From Anaerolineae bacterium (GTDB lineage Bacteria > Chloroflexota > Anaerolineae > UBA4142 > SHND01), in assembly GCA_020851635.1 (NCBI GenBank), contig JADZCJ010000053.1:19561-83560 (forward strand): a stretch of DNA of 64,000 bases, given 5' to 3'. Positions 35,879 through 43,931 of the stretch are shown here, piece after piece. Both the position numbers and the translations under genes were made by a program. The notes below the pieces were generated by a model. It was not told the origin of the DNA, made no database searches, and saw nothing but the letters and a program-made list of their open reading frames with translations. How positions within the stretch are numbered: position 1 is the first letter of the stretch; each line of letters begins with the position of its first letter.

Positions 35879-36829
35879 ATGGTGAAATCCCGTCGAGCTT
35901 TTTTATGGCGTTTGCTGCTCTTGCTCGTCGTTGCGGTCGTCCCGGCGAGTCTGGCAGTCGCGTTGTCGCCCCCTCCCGCCCCCGATCTCGAAGAAATCGC
36001 GGAGCGCACGGCGAACGAGTTGGACCGCTTGATTCAGCTTAGGATGCAGCAGGTGTTTACCATCGCCGCGTTTCCCTCGATTCGGGCGTATGCGGCATCC
36101 TCACCCGAGACGCGCTCGCAGCGCGCGGCGGTCGCGCTCAATGAACTACAGTCGTGGGTGTCGTCGGATACGGATGTGCGCGAGGCGTTTCTCACCGATG
36201 CGCAGGGTATCGTGATCATGGCGACGCGCGAAGGGTGGAACAGTGATGTGAGCGCGCGAAAGTTTGTGCAAGAGGCGCTCGGAGGACAACTGGCAGTATC
36301 GCCGATTGCCAAAGACCGCGGCGAATTTTCCACATACTATGCCGCACCCGTGCTCAACAATAGCAAAGAGATTGCGGGCGCTCTGGTGGTTCGTGTGGCG
36401 GCGCAAGAGATGTGGGGAGTGACACCACACGGCGATGGATATTCGACGATTCTGACGGATGAGAACGGGGTGCGGCTGGACGATTCCGGTATGCCCGCAT
36501 TTCGGCTGACGGCGTTGGGCTCGCTGGATGTCGGGCGCGCGACGGACATTCTCAATTCGCAGTTGTATGGGGCGCAGCAACCTCAAATCTTGAGCACAGG
36601 TTTGGAGCAGGCACAGGAAATTGTGCGGCGAGGCGCGCTTGACGAATTGAGACCGGCAGACCTGAACGCGGGCAGGGTGGGCGCCCGGCGGTTGGTGAGC
36701 AAACCATGGTATGTGCTGCTTGTCGCGCCGCAGGCGTCGTTCGGCGAGATGATGATCAAATATGCCATCCCGTTCGGCGCGGCGGTCTTGATGGCACTGG
36801 GCGGCGCGCTGCTGCTGGAACGGATTTGA
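35879..36829 (+). CDS. Cache-like extracytoplasmic sensor protein without output domain
   Basis: A 316-residue protein with an N-terminal signal anchor (about 10-30), a large extracytoplasmic domain and a C-terminal helix (about 293-313). The domain reads like a double Cache: ELDRLIQLRMQQVFTIAAFPSIRAYA, AFLTDAQGIVIMAT, VSPIAKDRGEFSTYYAAPVLN and YSTILTDENGVRLDD. Such domains normally feed histidine kinases, chemoreceptors or GGDEF proteins, but here the protein ends four residues after the second helix. It overlaps the next glycosyltransferase gene by 1 nt. It may pair with a separate effector; this is an inference. Confidence 0.65.
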   Translation: MVKSRRAFLWRLLLLLVVAVVPASLAVALSPPPAPDLEEIAERTANELDRLIQLRMQQVFTIAAFPSIRAYAASSPETRSQRAAVALNELQSWVSSDTDVREAFLTDAQGIVIMATREGWNSDVSARKFVQEALGGQLAVSPIAKDRGEFSTYYAAPVLNNSKEIAGALVVRVAAQEMWGVTPHGDGYSTILTDENGVRLDDSGMPAFRLTALGSLDVGRATDILNSQLYGAQQPQILSTGLEQAQEIVRRGALDELRPADLNAGRVGARRLVSKPWYVLLVAPQASFGEMMIKYAIPFGAAVLMALGGALLLERI

Positions 36830-38385
36830 TGGCAATCGAATCGAAAACGTCGGGGCGGAACGAAATGGGTGAGGGGCAGAGAAGATGGGTCTCTGTCCTT
36901 TTTTGCTTTGTCGCGGCAGGGCTGGCGGTCACTTTTTATATCCTGGTTGCCTATTGGCAGAATGGTGAGTTTGGTTTTCCGCTCGATGACGCATGGATTC
37001 ATCAGGTCTATGCGCGAAACCTCGGAACCCGTCTCGAGTTTTCATTTTTTGCAGGCAAGCCCAGTTCCGGCTCGACCTCGCCGTTGTGGACGATATTGTT
37101 GAGCCCCGGGTATGCGCCGGGGATGGATTTTCGCGTTTGGACGGCGCTGCTCGGCGTCGTCTTGCTCGGGGCATCGGGTTGGATGGCAGGGCGATTGGCG
37201 CGGCATTTGACGGATGACGCGCGCGTTGTGAATTGGTTTGCGCCGCTGCTGGTGGCGTTGGAATGGCACATGGTATGGGCGGCAGCGAGCGGGATGGAGA
37301 TTCTGTTGTTTGTATTCCTGGCGCTGGCGCTTGTCGAGCGTTCCCTGGCGGTGGATTTTGACCGGGACGTTCGAATGCGCGGGTTTGTATTTGGCGGAGT
37401 GATAGCGGGATTGTTGACGTTGACGCGACCGGAAGGAATTGTGCTGGCGGGGTTGGTTGGGTTGGGTCTGGTCTTGGCGATCGCGCAGCGAGCGAGGGCA
37501 AGCCAAGGAATTGATGTGGGCAAGAGATTCGCCGCCGTCGGGGTGTATGGGATTGTCGTTGGCATCGTTCTTGCCCCGTATCTGTTTTTCAATCTTCAGA
37601 CCGGCGGGACGCTTTTGCCCAACACATTCTATGCCAAAGGCGCCGAGTATGCGTCACTGACGCATGGCACGAGTTTTTTTGTGCGTTGGGCGACGATGTA
37701 TCGGCAGCCGATGATCGGCGCGCAATTGCTGCTCATCCCGGGGTTGATTTACCTGATGCGGGTATATCTGGGTGGGCGCGAATGGCGGCGTCTGATGCCG
37801 ATGATGTGGATCGTGGCGCTGCCCGCGCTGTATGCGTGGCGGCTGCCCGTCGAATATCAATTTGGGCGTTACATGATGCCCATCATTCCCTTTGTAATGG
37901 TGTTTGGCGTTGTCGGCGTCGCGCAGCTCTTGCCGCGCATCTCGCTGCGCGCGATGAGGCGAGCGTGGGCGCTGGCGATCGGTGCGCTGCTGGTTGTGTT
38001 TCTGCTGCGCGGCTCGACGTTTTACGCGCAAGCGGCGGGAATTGTCAATTGCGAAATGGTGGCGGTGGCGAAATGGACGCGGGCGAATCTGCCACCCGGC
38101 GCGCTGCTCGCAGTGCACGACATTGGCGCGCAGGGATACTTTGACAACCATCCAATGCTGGACCTGGCGGGGCTGGTCTCGCCTAAAGTAATTCCGTTTA
38201 TTCGAGAGGAGCCAAAACTCAAAGCGTGGATGATCGAAAATGGGGCGCGGTATGCCGTATTCTTTCCAACATGGTATGCGAATTTGGGCAAGGATGCGGA
38301 ACTGACACAAATTCACTCGACCGGCTGCGCGGTGACGCGCGAATTGGGCGAAGAGAATCTGGGGGTGTATCAGTTGGGACGATGA
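36829..38385 (+). CDS. GT-C membrane glycosyltransferase (AftB-like outline)
   Basis: A 518-residue polytopic protein. FPLDDAWIHQVYARNLG supplies the D-D motif, SFFAGKPSSGSTSPLWTILLS resembles the second element of arabinofuranosyltransferase-type GT-C proteins, and LLTLTRPEGIVLAGLVGLG is the R-P-E mid motif. The C-terminal soluble domain (from about residue 395) includes AVHDIGAQGYFDNHPMLDLAGLVSP, a block often seen in bacterial GT-C proteins with this architecture. The TGATG junction with the Cache-like gene supports ATG 36829. Confidence 0.8.
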   Translation: MAIESKTSGRNEMGEGQRRWVSVLFCFVAAGLAVTFYILVAYWQNGEFGFPLDDAWIHQVYARNLGTRLEFSFFAGKPSSGSTSPLWTILLSPGYAPGMDFRVWTALLGVVLLGASGWMAGRLARHLTDDARVVNWFAPLLVALEWHMVWAAASGMEILLFVFLALALVERSLAVDFDRDVRMRGFVFGGVIAGLLTLTRPEGIVLAGLVGLGLVLAIAQRARASQGIDVGKRFAAVGVYGIVVGIVLAPYLFFNLQTGGTLLPNTFYAKGAEYASLTHGTSFFVRWATMYRQPMIGAQLLLIPGLIYLMRVYLGGREWRRLMPMMWIVALPALYAWRLPVEYQFGRYMMPIIPFVMVFGVVGVAQLLPRISLRAMRRAWALAIGALLVVFLLRGSTFYAQAAGIVNCEMVAVAKWTRANLPPGALLAVHDIGAQGYFDNHPMLDLAGLVSPKVIPFIREEPKLKAWMIENGARYAVFFPTWYANLGKDAELTQIHSTGCAVTRELGEENLGVYQLGR

Positions 38386-38420
38386 GAACGAGCGCAAGGT
38401 ATCGCTCACACATGTTCCGA

Positions 38421-39347
38421 TCATTCCAGGTGGCTGCCGACAAATTCGCGTTGACCGCGTGAGAATTCTTGGGCGCTCATGGCGCGTTTGCCCGCCAGCT
38501 GGACTTGCTTGAGCACGAGGACGCCTTTGCCCGTTGCGACGCCGATGTCCTGTCCGATTTGCAGGACGGTCCCCGGAACTTCGGGAACGGCGTCTTGGAG
38601 GACTGTGGCGTGCAGGACTTTGAGCTGATCGCCCCGATAGCTCGAAAAAGCAGAGGGCCAGGGTTGATAGGCGCGCACCATTCGTTCAATATAGGCGGCA
38701 GATTTCTCCCAGTTGATTTTGCCGTCGTCTTTGGCAACGAGCGGGGTCATGGTTGCCTGCGAGTGGTCTTGCGGTCTGGGCGTAATTTTGCCTGTGATGT
38801 ACGCGGGAATTGTTTCGAGCAAGAGCTTTGCGCCCACTTGAGATAGTTTCTCGGTCAGCGTGCCGGTCGTGTCATCGGGGGTGATCGGGATCGAACGCGC
38901 GGTCAGAATGTCGCCCGTGTCAAGTCCCGCGTCAATTTTCATGATGGTCACACCCGATTCCGAATCTCCGGACAGAATCGCATATGCAATCGGAGACGCG
39001 CCGCGCCAGCGCGGGAGGATGGAGGCGTGTGTGTTGAGCGCGCCATAAGGCGGCGTCTCCAAAATGCCTTGCGGCAAGAGCAGCCCGTAAGCGGCAACCA
39101 CAATCAGATCGGGTTTGTATTCGCGCAGATGCGCTTGCTCACCGGCGTTGCGAAGCGAACGCGGTTGTTCGAGCGGCAGGTTGTGCTGTTGCGCGAAACT
39201 CTTGACGGGCGAGACGATTATTTGTTTCCCACGCCCGACGGGTTTGTCGGCGCGAGTATAGACGGCGACCACTTTGTAATGTTCGAGGAGCGCCTGAAGC
39301 ACGGGCACGGCAAACTCGGGCGTGCCCATAAAGACGATGCGGAGCAT
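38421..39347 (-). CDS. fmt: Methionyl-tRNA formyltransferase
   Basis: A 308-residue Fmt that formylates initiator Met-tRNA from 10-formyl-THF. The N-terminus RIVFMGTPEFAVPVL, the catalytic block NTHASILPRWRGASPI (Asn-His) and DAGLDTGDIL are all present, followed by the C-terminal OB-fold tRNA-binding part. It is expressed from an extended -10 promoter that sits 6 nt before the start codon. It is divergent from recJ and convergent with the GT-C gene, 35 bp away. Confidence 0.97.
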   Translation of the reverse strand: MLRIVFMGTPEFAVPVLQALLEHYKVVAVYTRADKPVGRGKQIIVSPVKSFAQQHNLPLEQPRSLRNAGEQAHLREYKPDLIVVAAYGLLLPQGILETPPYGALNTHASILPRWRGASPIAYAILSGDSESGVTIMKIDAGLDTGDILTARSIPITPDDTTGTLTEKLSQVGAKLLLETIPAYITGKITPRPQDHSQATMTPLVAKDDGKINWEKSAAYIERMVRAYQPWPSAFSSYRGDQLKVLHATVLQDAVPEVPGTVLQIGQDIGVATGKGVLVLKQVQLAGKRAMSAQEFSRGQREFVGSHLE

Positions 39348-39353
39348 GGGTTG

Positions 39354-39362
39354 ATTGTAGCA
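39354..39362 (-). promoter_or_regulatory. Extended -10 promoter of fmt
   Basis: On the minus strand TGC (39362-39360) precedes TACAAT (39359-39354). Six bases later comes the fmt ATG (39347), so the mRNA probably starts at the start codon. Confidence 0.6.
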
Positions 39363-39393
39363 TAGCAGTCTCTTGAATTCATCATTTTTTCGT

Positions 39394-39421
39394 TTGACTT
39401 GGAGTCATGTTTCGTTACAAT
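39394..39421 (+). promoter_or_regulatory. Promoter of recJ
   Basis: TTGACT (39394-39399) and TACAAT (39416-39421) are 16 bp apart. The ATG at 39432 is 10 nt after the -10, giving a leader of about 3 nt without room for a ribosome site. Confidence 0.75.
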
Positions 39422-39431
39422 GCATTAATCT

Positions 39432-41168
39432 ATGTCCAAACGCCGTTGGATTGTTGCTCCCTCTGCGCCGTCTGCCTTTCTGGCGCGTTTTCCTGACTAT
39501 CCTTCGTTGATCGCCCAAATTTTCTATAATCGCGGCATCACTACGTCCGAGGATGCGAGCCAATTCGTTGGCGCGACCGGGGAAATGCCCGAGGCGCGCT
39601 TTGGCGATGACCCGTTTCTGATGAGCGGAATGTCTCGCGCAGTCGAACGGATTCGTTGCGCGATCCAGGATGACGAACCCATTGCCGTATACGGTGATTT
39701 TGATGCCGATGGAGTGTGTGCGACCGCGCTGCTGACCCAGGCGCTGAAAACGCTCGGCGCCAAGGCATTGCCGTATATTCCACATCGTGTCAACGAAGGA
39801 TATGGGTTGAACGAGGACGCGCTCAAAGACCTGAAAGAAAAAGGCGCGCGGGTGGTGGTGACGGTGGATTGTGGGATTCGTTCGCTTGCCGAAGTGGATG
39901 AGGGAACGGCGCTTGGGTTGGATATGATCGTGACCGATCACCACTCGGTCGGAGACCAACTGCCGCGCGCGGTCGCGGTGATTGACCCGAAACAAATCGG
40001 AGACGCATACCCGTTCAAAGAATTTGCAGGGGTGGGCATCGCCTTTAAATTGGCGCAGGCGCTGGCGCTCGCGCAGGCGCAGTCTCCACTACCCAACGCA
40101 AATTCACTTGACGTGTTAGAGCTGCTCGACCTCGTTGCGCTGGGCACGGTCGCGGATTTGGTGCCCCTTGTGGGCGAGAATCGAATGCTGGTGCGGTATG
40201 GGCTGACAAGTTTGAGCAAGACCGAGCGCCCCGGACTGCTGGCGATGATGCAGCAAGCGGCAGGCAAGAACCGGAGCATGACGGCGGGAACGATCGGTTT
40301 TTTTCTCGGTCCGCGGCTGAACGCGGCAGGGCGGATCGAGCACGCGCGCACGGCGTATAAACTGCTGACAACGCATTATCCCGGCGAAGCAGAAGACCTG
40401 GCAGCGAAACTGGAATCCACGAACCGCGAGCGTCAAAAGATGACGGACGAGATGACGCAAAAAGCGCGCGAAATGGTTGCGGCGCTGCCGCCGGGTGAGT
40501 TTATTTTGGTTGCCGGTTCGCCCGAATTTCCCGAGGGCATCATCGGGCTGATTGCCAGCAAACTCCAAGAGGATGCTTATCGTCCCGCGATCGCAATGAC
40601 GCACCAGTTGGACAAAGGGTTGATGCGCGGCAGCGCGCGGAGCATTCCTGAATTCAACATTGTGGCGGCGCTGGACGAGTGTTCCGACCTCCTGGTGCGG
40701 CATGGAGGGCACGCGGCTGCGGCGGGCTTTACGGTAGAGAACACCAAGTATGAGGCATTGTATACGCGCCTGAGACATATCGCGGCGCGTGAACTGGGAC
40801 AGCTGGAGCTCAGACCGAATCTATCAATTGATGCCGAGGCGTCGCTGAGCGACATGAACTGGCGTTTGTTGGAACATCTTGACCGGCTCGCTCCGTTCGG
40901 ATATGGGAATCGAGAACCCGTCTTTATGTCGAAAAATGTGATGGTCAAAGCGGCGCGGTTGGTGGGGGTTGATCATGTCGCGCTGACCGTGTCGGATGGG
41001 GTTGTGGTGTGGGATGCGATTGCGTTCCGACAAAAAGATATACTACCCCAGCTCACGCCTTTGCCCAGACAGGTAGATATCGTCTATAACCTGGCGTCCA
41101 AAGTGTGGCAGAACGAACCGCGGCTGCAGTTGGAGGTGAAGGATATTCGGGTGTCAGAGGGATCATGA
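39432..41168 (+). CDS. recJ: Single-stranded-DNA-specific exonuclease RecJ
   Basis: A 578-residue DHH-family 5'-3' exonuclease used in recombination and mismatch repair. Metal-binding motifs are complete: VYGDFDADG (87-94), TVDCGIRS (144-151), TDHHSV with D169-H170-H171, and the DHHA1 glycine-rich motif RHGGHAAAAGF in the C-terminal half. The length matches the family. It overlaps the NUDIX gene by 4 nt. Confidence 0.96.
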   Translation: MSKRRWIVAPSAPSAFLARFPDYPSLIAQIFYNRGITTSEDASQFVGATGEMPEARFGDDPFLMSGMSRAVERIRCAIQDDEPIAVYGDFDADGVCATALLTQALKTLGAKALPYIPHRVNEGYGLNEDALKDLKEKGARVVVTVDCGIRSLAEVDEGTALGLDMIVTDHHSVGDQLPRAVAVIDPKQIGDAYPFKEFAGVGIAFKLAQALALAQAQSPLPNANSLDVLELLDLVALGTVADLVPLVGENRMLVRYGLTSLSKTERPGLLAMMQQAAGKNRSMTAGTIGFFLGPRLNAAGRIEHARTAYKLLTTHYPGEAEDLAAKLESTNRERQKMTDEMTQKAREMVAALPPGEFILVAGSPEFPEGIIGLIASKLQEDAYRPAIAMTHQLDKGLMRGSARSIPEFNIVAALDECSDLLVRHGGHAAAAGFTVENTKYEALYTRLRHIAARELGQLELRPNLSIDAEASLSDMNWRLLEHLDRLAPFGYGNREPVFMSKNVMVKAARLVGVDHVALTVSDGVVVWDAIAFRQKDILPQLTPLPRQVDIVYNLASKVWQNEPRLQLEVKDIRVSEGS

Positions 41169-41614
41169 GTTCACGCGAATATCCCACATTTCCGATTCCG
41201 GGTGTTGGCGTGGTGTGTTTTCTTGGCGAATCCGTGCTGTTGGTGCGGCGCGGCAAGGAGCCGCGGCGGGGAGAATGGAGCATTCCCGGCGGGGCAGTCG
41301 AGTTGGACGAGACGACGCGCGAAGCGGCGCTGCGCGAATTTGGCGAAGAATGCGGCGGCGCTTGCGAGCTCGGCGGTCTGGTTGAAGTGTTGGATTTGAT
41401 CCAGCGAGATGAGCAGGGGCGCATCAAATACCATTATGTTTTGATTGATTTTTGGGGGGAGTGGCTGGGTGGTCAACTAAAAGCGGGCGATGATGTGATG
41501 GACGCGCATTGGGTGTCGCCGCGCGAATTGGATTCCTACGGCTTGCCGTCGTGGACGCGGGCGGTGATTGAAAAGGCGATCGCGTTGCGAAAGGAGCAAT
41601 CGAGCGCGCGATGA
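41165..41614 (+). CDS. NUDIX hydrolase
   Basis: A 149-residue NUDIX protein. The signature G-x5-E-x7-REFGEECGG is exact at residues 43-65. The preceding PIPGVGVVCF strand and following segment resemble ADP-ribose or other nucleoside-diphosphate hydrolases of the short type. The precise substrate cannot be read. ATG 41165 overlaps the recJ stop (ATGA), which may place it in DNA repair or nucleotide-pool cleaning. Confidence 0.92.
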   Translation: MSSREYPTFPIPGVGVVCFLGESVLLVRRGKEPRRGEWSIPGGAVELDETTREAALREFGEECGGACELGGLVEVLDLIQRDEQGRIKYHYVLIDFWGEWLGGQLKAGDDVMDAHWVSPRELDSYGLPSWTRAVIEKAIALRKEQSSAR

Positions 41615-41997
41615 GTCCGCGCTGGTCCGTCTTGATTACGGGCGCAGTGGGGCTGGTCCTCGCGGCGCTTTTTTATTTGCTGGCAGCCGAGATGAACGGG
41701 GCGCTGCGCGTGTTGATCATGATTCCCGACGCGAGCATAGTGATCTTTCTGATCCTGCTCGCCATATCGCTGCTCGAAATTGCTTTGATGATGTATGCGT
41801 TGGCGAGTCTGGCAGCGCGAGTCCCTGTTCTGTTTCTGTGTGTGATTGCGGGTGGCTATGTCGCCTTTGCGGGCGTTTACACCCTGATGTATGGGTTATT
41901 TGTGCCGGACGCGCGCGGCATGCAGGCGCTTGCAGGGCTGGCGCTCGTGCGTTGGCTTACCTTGTGGTTTCTGCCATTTCGCAAAGAAACTATGTGA
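41611..41997 (+). CDS. Small four-helix membrane protein of unknown function
   Basis: A 128-residue protein with four hydrophobic helices (about 8-26, 36-66, 70-90 and 103-122) and short loops. I do not recognise a family. It overlaps the NUDIX gene by 4 nt and so belongs to the recJ operon. Downstream lies an inverted-repeat region rather than another gene. Confidence 0.65.
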   Translation: MSPRWSVLITGAVGLVLAALFYLLAAEMNGALRVLIMIPDASIVIFLILLAISLLEIALMMYALASLAARVPVLFLCVIAGGYVAFAGVYTLMYGLFVPDARGMQALAGLALVRWLTLWFLPFRKETM

Positions 41998-42036
41998 GAC
42001 CGTTTCTATTCCGAGTAGCTTTTATTGCCTGACACA

Positions 42037-42113
42037 AGGAAACGCGAATTCCCGCGAATCATTTCGAATAAAGATCAGAATTAGCCCAAATTCGCGCAGA
42101 TTCGCGTTTTCCT
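42037..42113. repeat. Composite GCGAAT/ATTCGC inverted repeat
   Basis: The left arm AGGAAACGCGAAT (42037-42049) pairs with ATTCGCGTTTTCCT (42100-42113) with one bulged T. An inner GCGAAT (42054-42059) pairs with ATTCGC (42090-42095). The unit lies in the gap between the recJ operon and the DUF167 gene, and its lower GC content sets it apart from the flanks. Similar GCGAAT-rich intergenic repeats occur in several Chloroflexota genomes, as far as I recall; its copy number here cannot be seen from one window. Confidence 0.6.
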
Positions 42114-42124
42114 ACGAGTTGTCG

Positions 42125-42133
42125 TGATAGAAT
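42125..42133 (+). promoter_or_regulatory. Extended -10 promoter of the DUF167 gene
   Basis: TGA followed by TAGAAT (42128-42133) fits an extended -10. It lies 29 nt before the ATG at 42163, which has AGAGGG at 42153-42158. Confidence 0.45.
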
Positions 42134-42162
42134 CTGTCAGCTCATTAAAGCTAGAGGGAATA

Positions 42163-42450
42163 ATGTTTCAAGAATCGAGAGACAGAGTTACGTTCAACGT
42201 CAAAGTCATTCCGCGCGCAAAACGGGATGAGATTGTGGGTGTGGAAAATGACGCGGTCAAGATTCGACTGAACGCGCCGCCCGTAGAAGGACGCGCCAAC
42301 CAAGCGCTGGTCAAATTCCTCGCCAGGGCGTTGGGCGTTTCACGATCGCAAATCGAGATTGTGGGCGGCGCCACATCGCGGCACAAGCGGGTGCGCGTCA
42401 GCGGGGTTGGGCTGCAAGTGGCACAAGCAAGACTGCTGCCACCAAATTGA
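42163..42450 (+). CDS. DUF167 (YggU-like) family protein
   Basis: A 95-residue protein matching the DUF167/UPF0235 family: VTFNVKVIPRAKRDEIVG, VKIRLNAPPVEGRANQALVKFLA and IVGGATSRHKRVRVSG. The function is not known; family members are widespread and often near yggT. ATG 42163 has an AGAGGG ribosome site; an upstream in-frame start at 42124 would overlap the predicted promoter. Confidence 0.9.
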   Translation: MFQESRDRVTFNVKVIPRAKRDEIVGVENDAVKIRLNAPPVEGRANQALVKFLARALGVSRSQIEIVGGATSRHKRVRVSGVGLQVAQARLLPPN

Positions 42451-42527
42451 AGCGAATAAACTGCCGCTCGTCTGCAAGACAAAAAGCATCACAGCGTGGG
42501 TATGATGTCGGCATGACAAGGAAGGGG

Positions 42528-43226
42528 TCAAGGGGCGAGGATTCTTTCGCAGTTTGTGCAGAAAACGAGTTCGTTGCCGAGTTTGAGACGAGAGATGAGA
42601 CCGCTGGGGACAGCGGTCCCGCACGCGATGCACGAAGCAGCATGGACGCGCACAACAGCGCGTCCTTTTTTTGTTTCACGGAGGTAATCGTATGTCCGCA
42701 AGACCTCGATAGAGAGTTGAGCGCGGAGGGCCTGGCGCTTGAGCTCGATATCGGCGTCGTCGGCAGTGAGTTGGTCGAGCCGGCGGCGCTCCTGAGCGTG
42801 GCGGGCTTTGGTTTCCGCCGCGATTTTGGCGTGGGTGGACTGTTTTTCGCTGACGCCGCGTTCCGCGGCTTCGAGTTGCTCCATGAGCGTGAGGGTCTGG
42901 TCTTCCAATTCGCCCTGACGACGCCGGAGCATCTGTTCGTCCCGGTTCAAATCCGCCAGTTCCTTGGCATTGGTGATGCGTCCGCTGTAGAGCCGGTCAC
43001 TGACCTGCTTGAGCTTGTCGGACAAGCTGCCGGTTTCAAGTTCGAGGGCGCGCAATTTTGATTCCAGTTCCGCCTTGCCGCGTGCGTCCTGCTCATAGGC
43101 AGTGCGAGCATCGTCCATAGCTGCAACATCGGCAAGTTTTGTTTCGAGTGTATCGCGCAAATCGGCGTTCTTGTCACTTCGTGTATCCAAGTCTTGAAGT
43201 TCCGCGAGGAGGGTAATTTGATTCAT
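42528..43226 (-). CDS. Coiled-coil protein with C4 zinc ribbon
   Basis: A 232-residue protein: a long coiled coil (about 1-175) followed by a zf-RING_7/C4-type zinc ribbon in which CIACGT and CTNCERIL supply two C-x2-C pairs. This matches the PF02591 family (Campylobacter FlgZ-like and mycobacterial relatives), whose role is not firmly known; a nucleic-acid or flagellar scaffold has been suggested for some. It is divergent from mraZ, with a shared 182-bp intergenic region. Confidence 0.85.
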   Translation of the reverse strand: MNQITLLAELQDLDTRSDKNADLRDTLETKLADVAAMDDARTAYEQDARGKAELESKLRALELETGSLSDKLKQVSDRLYSGRITNAKELADLNRDEQMLRRRQGELEDQTLTLMEQLEAAERGVSEKQSTHAKIAAETKARHAQERRRLDQLTADDADIELKRQALRAQLSIEVLRTYDYLRETKKGRAVVRVHAASCIACGTAVPSGLISRLKLGNELVFCTNCERILAP

Positions 43227-43283
43227 GAAAACGGGAATTCCTTAAATTTTGCGCGCGCGAGCGATATAGGTGGGGAATACCTA

Positions 43284-43311
43284 TTGACATGACCCCTAAA
43301 ATACGTAATAA
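43284..43311 (+). promoter_or_regulatory. Promoter of mraZ and the division cluster
   Basis: A perfect -35 TTGACA (43284-43289) is 16 bp from TAATAA (43306-43311). The predicted start is near 43318, directly at the MraZ repeat array, about 90 nt before the mraZ ATG. Confidence 0.8.
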
Positions 43312-43351
43312 TGTGGCACACAGTGGGGCGGAGTGGGAGAAAGTGGTGGAA
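43312..43351 (+). promoter_or_regulatory. MraZ operator: four 10-bp direct repeats
   Basis: (A/T)GTGG recurs exactly every 10 bp at 43312, 43322, 43332 and 43342 (TGTGGCACAC, AGTGGGGCGG, AGTGGGAGAA, AGTGGTGGAA). E. coli MraZ represses its own operon by binding TGGG-type repeats with the same period, so this is very likely the autoregulatory site. It starts immediately after the -10 box, a position suited to blocking transcription. Confidence 0.85.
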
Positions 43352-43408
43352 ATCTCCCACAAATGATGTCCCTGGTGGGGAATTTCAGAACGCCTGTTCT
43401 ACGCGATT

Positions 43409-43855
43409 ATGTTTCTTGGCGAATATGCTCACAATCTTGACGACAAGGGGCGTTTGACCCTTCCCGCGCGGTGGCGCGAAGAGTTGGGTCAACACGTCGT
43501 CGTCACGCGCGGGATGGAAACTTGCCTCATGGTCTTTCCCGCCGCGAAATTTGAGACCTTTTTACATGAAATCAATACGGTTGGAATGACCGCCGCGGAC
43601 GCGCGCGGATTATCGCGCTTTTTTAGCAGCAAGGCAACCGATGACGAACTCGACAAGCAGGGCAGAGTCTCGCTGCCGCTGAACCTACGCGAGTTTGCGC
43701 ATTTGAACGGCGAAGTGATGGTGGTGGGCGCGTTCGATCGTATCGAGTTGTGGAGCCCCGCACAGTATACCCTGTGGGACGAGGAATTGGTCAAGAGTAT
43801 TCCCGATATGTCCGAACGGGTGAATCAAGCTCTGCAGCGAATTCGTTCCAAGTAG
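43409..43855 (+). CDS. mraZ: Transcriptional regulator MraZ
   Basis: A 148-residue MraZ with two AbrB/SpoVT-like swapped-hairpin domains. The N-terminal block is FLGEYAHNLDDKGRLTLPARWREEL and the second half repeats the pattern as DELDKQGRVSLPLNLREFAHL. It forms a ring-shaped oligomer that binds repeated DNA boxes and represses the division cluster; matching boxes lie upstream of its own gene. Length is normal. It is the first gene of the dcw cluster, 76 bp ahead of rsmH. Confidence 0.97.
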   Translation: MFLGEYAHNLDDKGRLTLPARWREELGQHVVVTRGMETCLMVFPAAKFETFLHEINTVGMTAADARGLSRFFSSKATDDELDKQGRVSLPLNLREFAHLNGEVMVVGAFDRIELWSPAQYTLWDEELVKSIPDMSERVNQALQRIRSK

Positions 43856-43931
43856 CAAAGGGTTTGTGCGGCGCGCCGGGGACAAGCGCGCGCCATGGAA
43901 CCGGATGAACGTCCGGTGGGACGTTCGAGAA

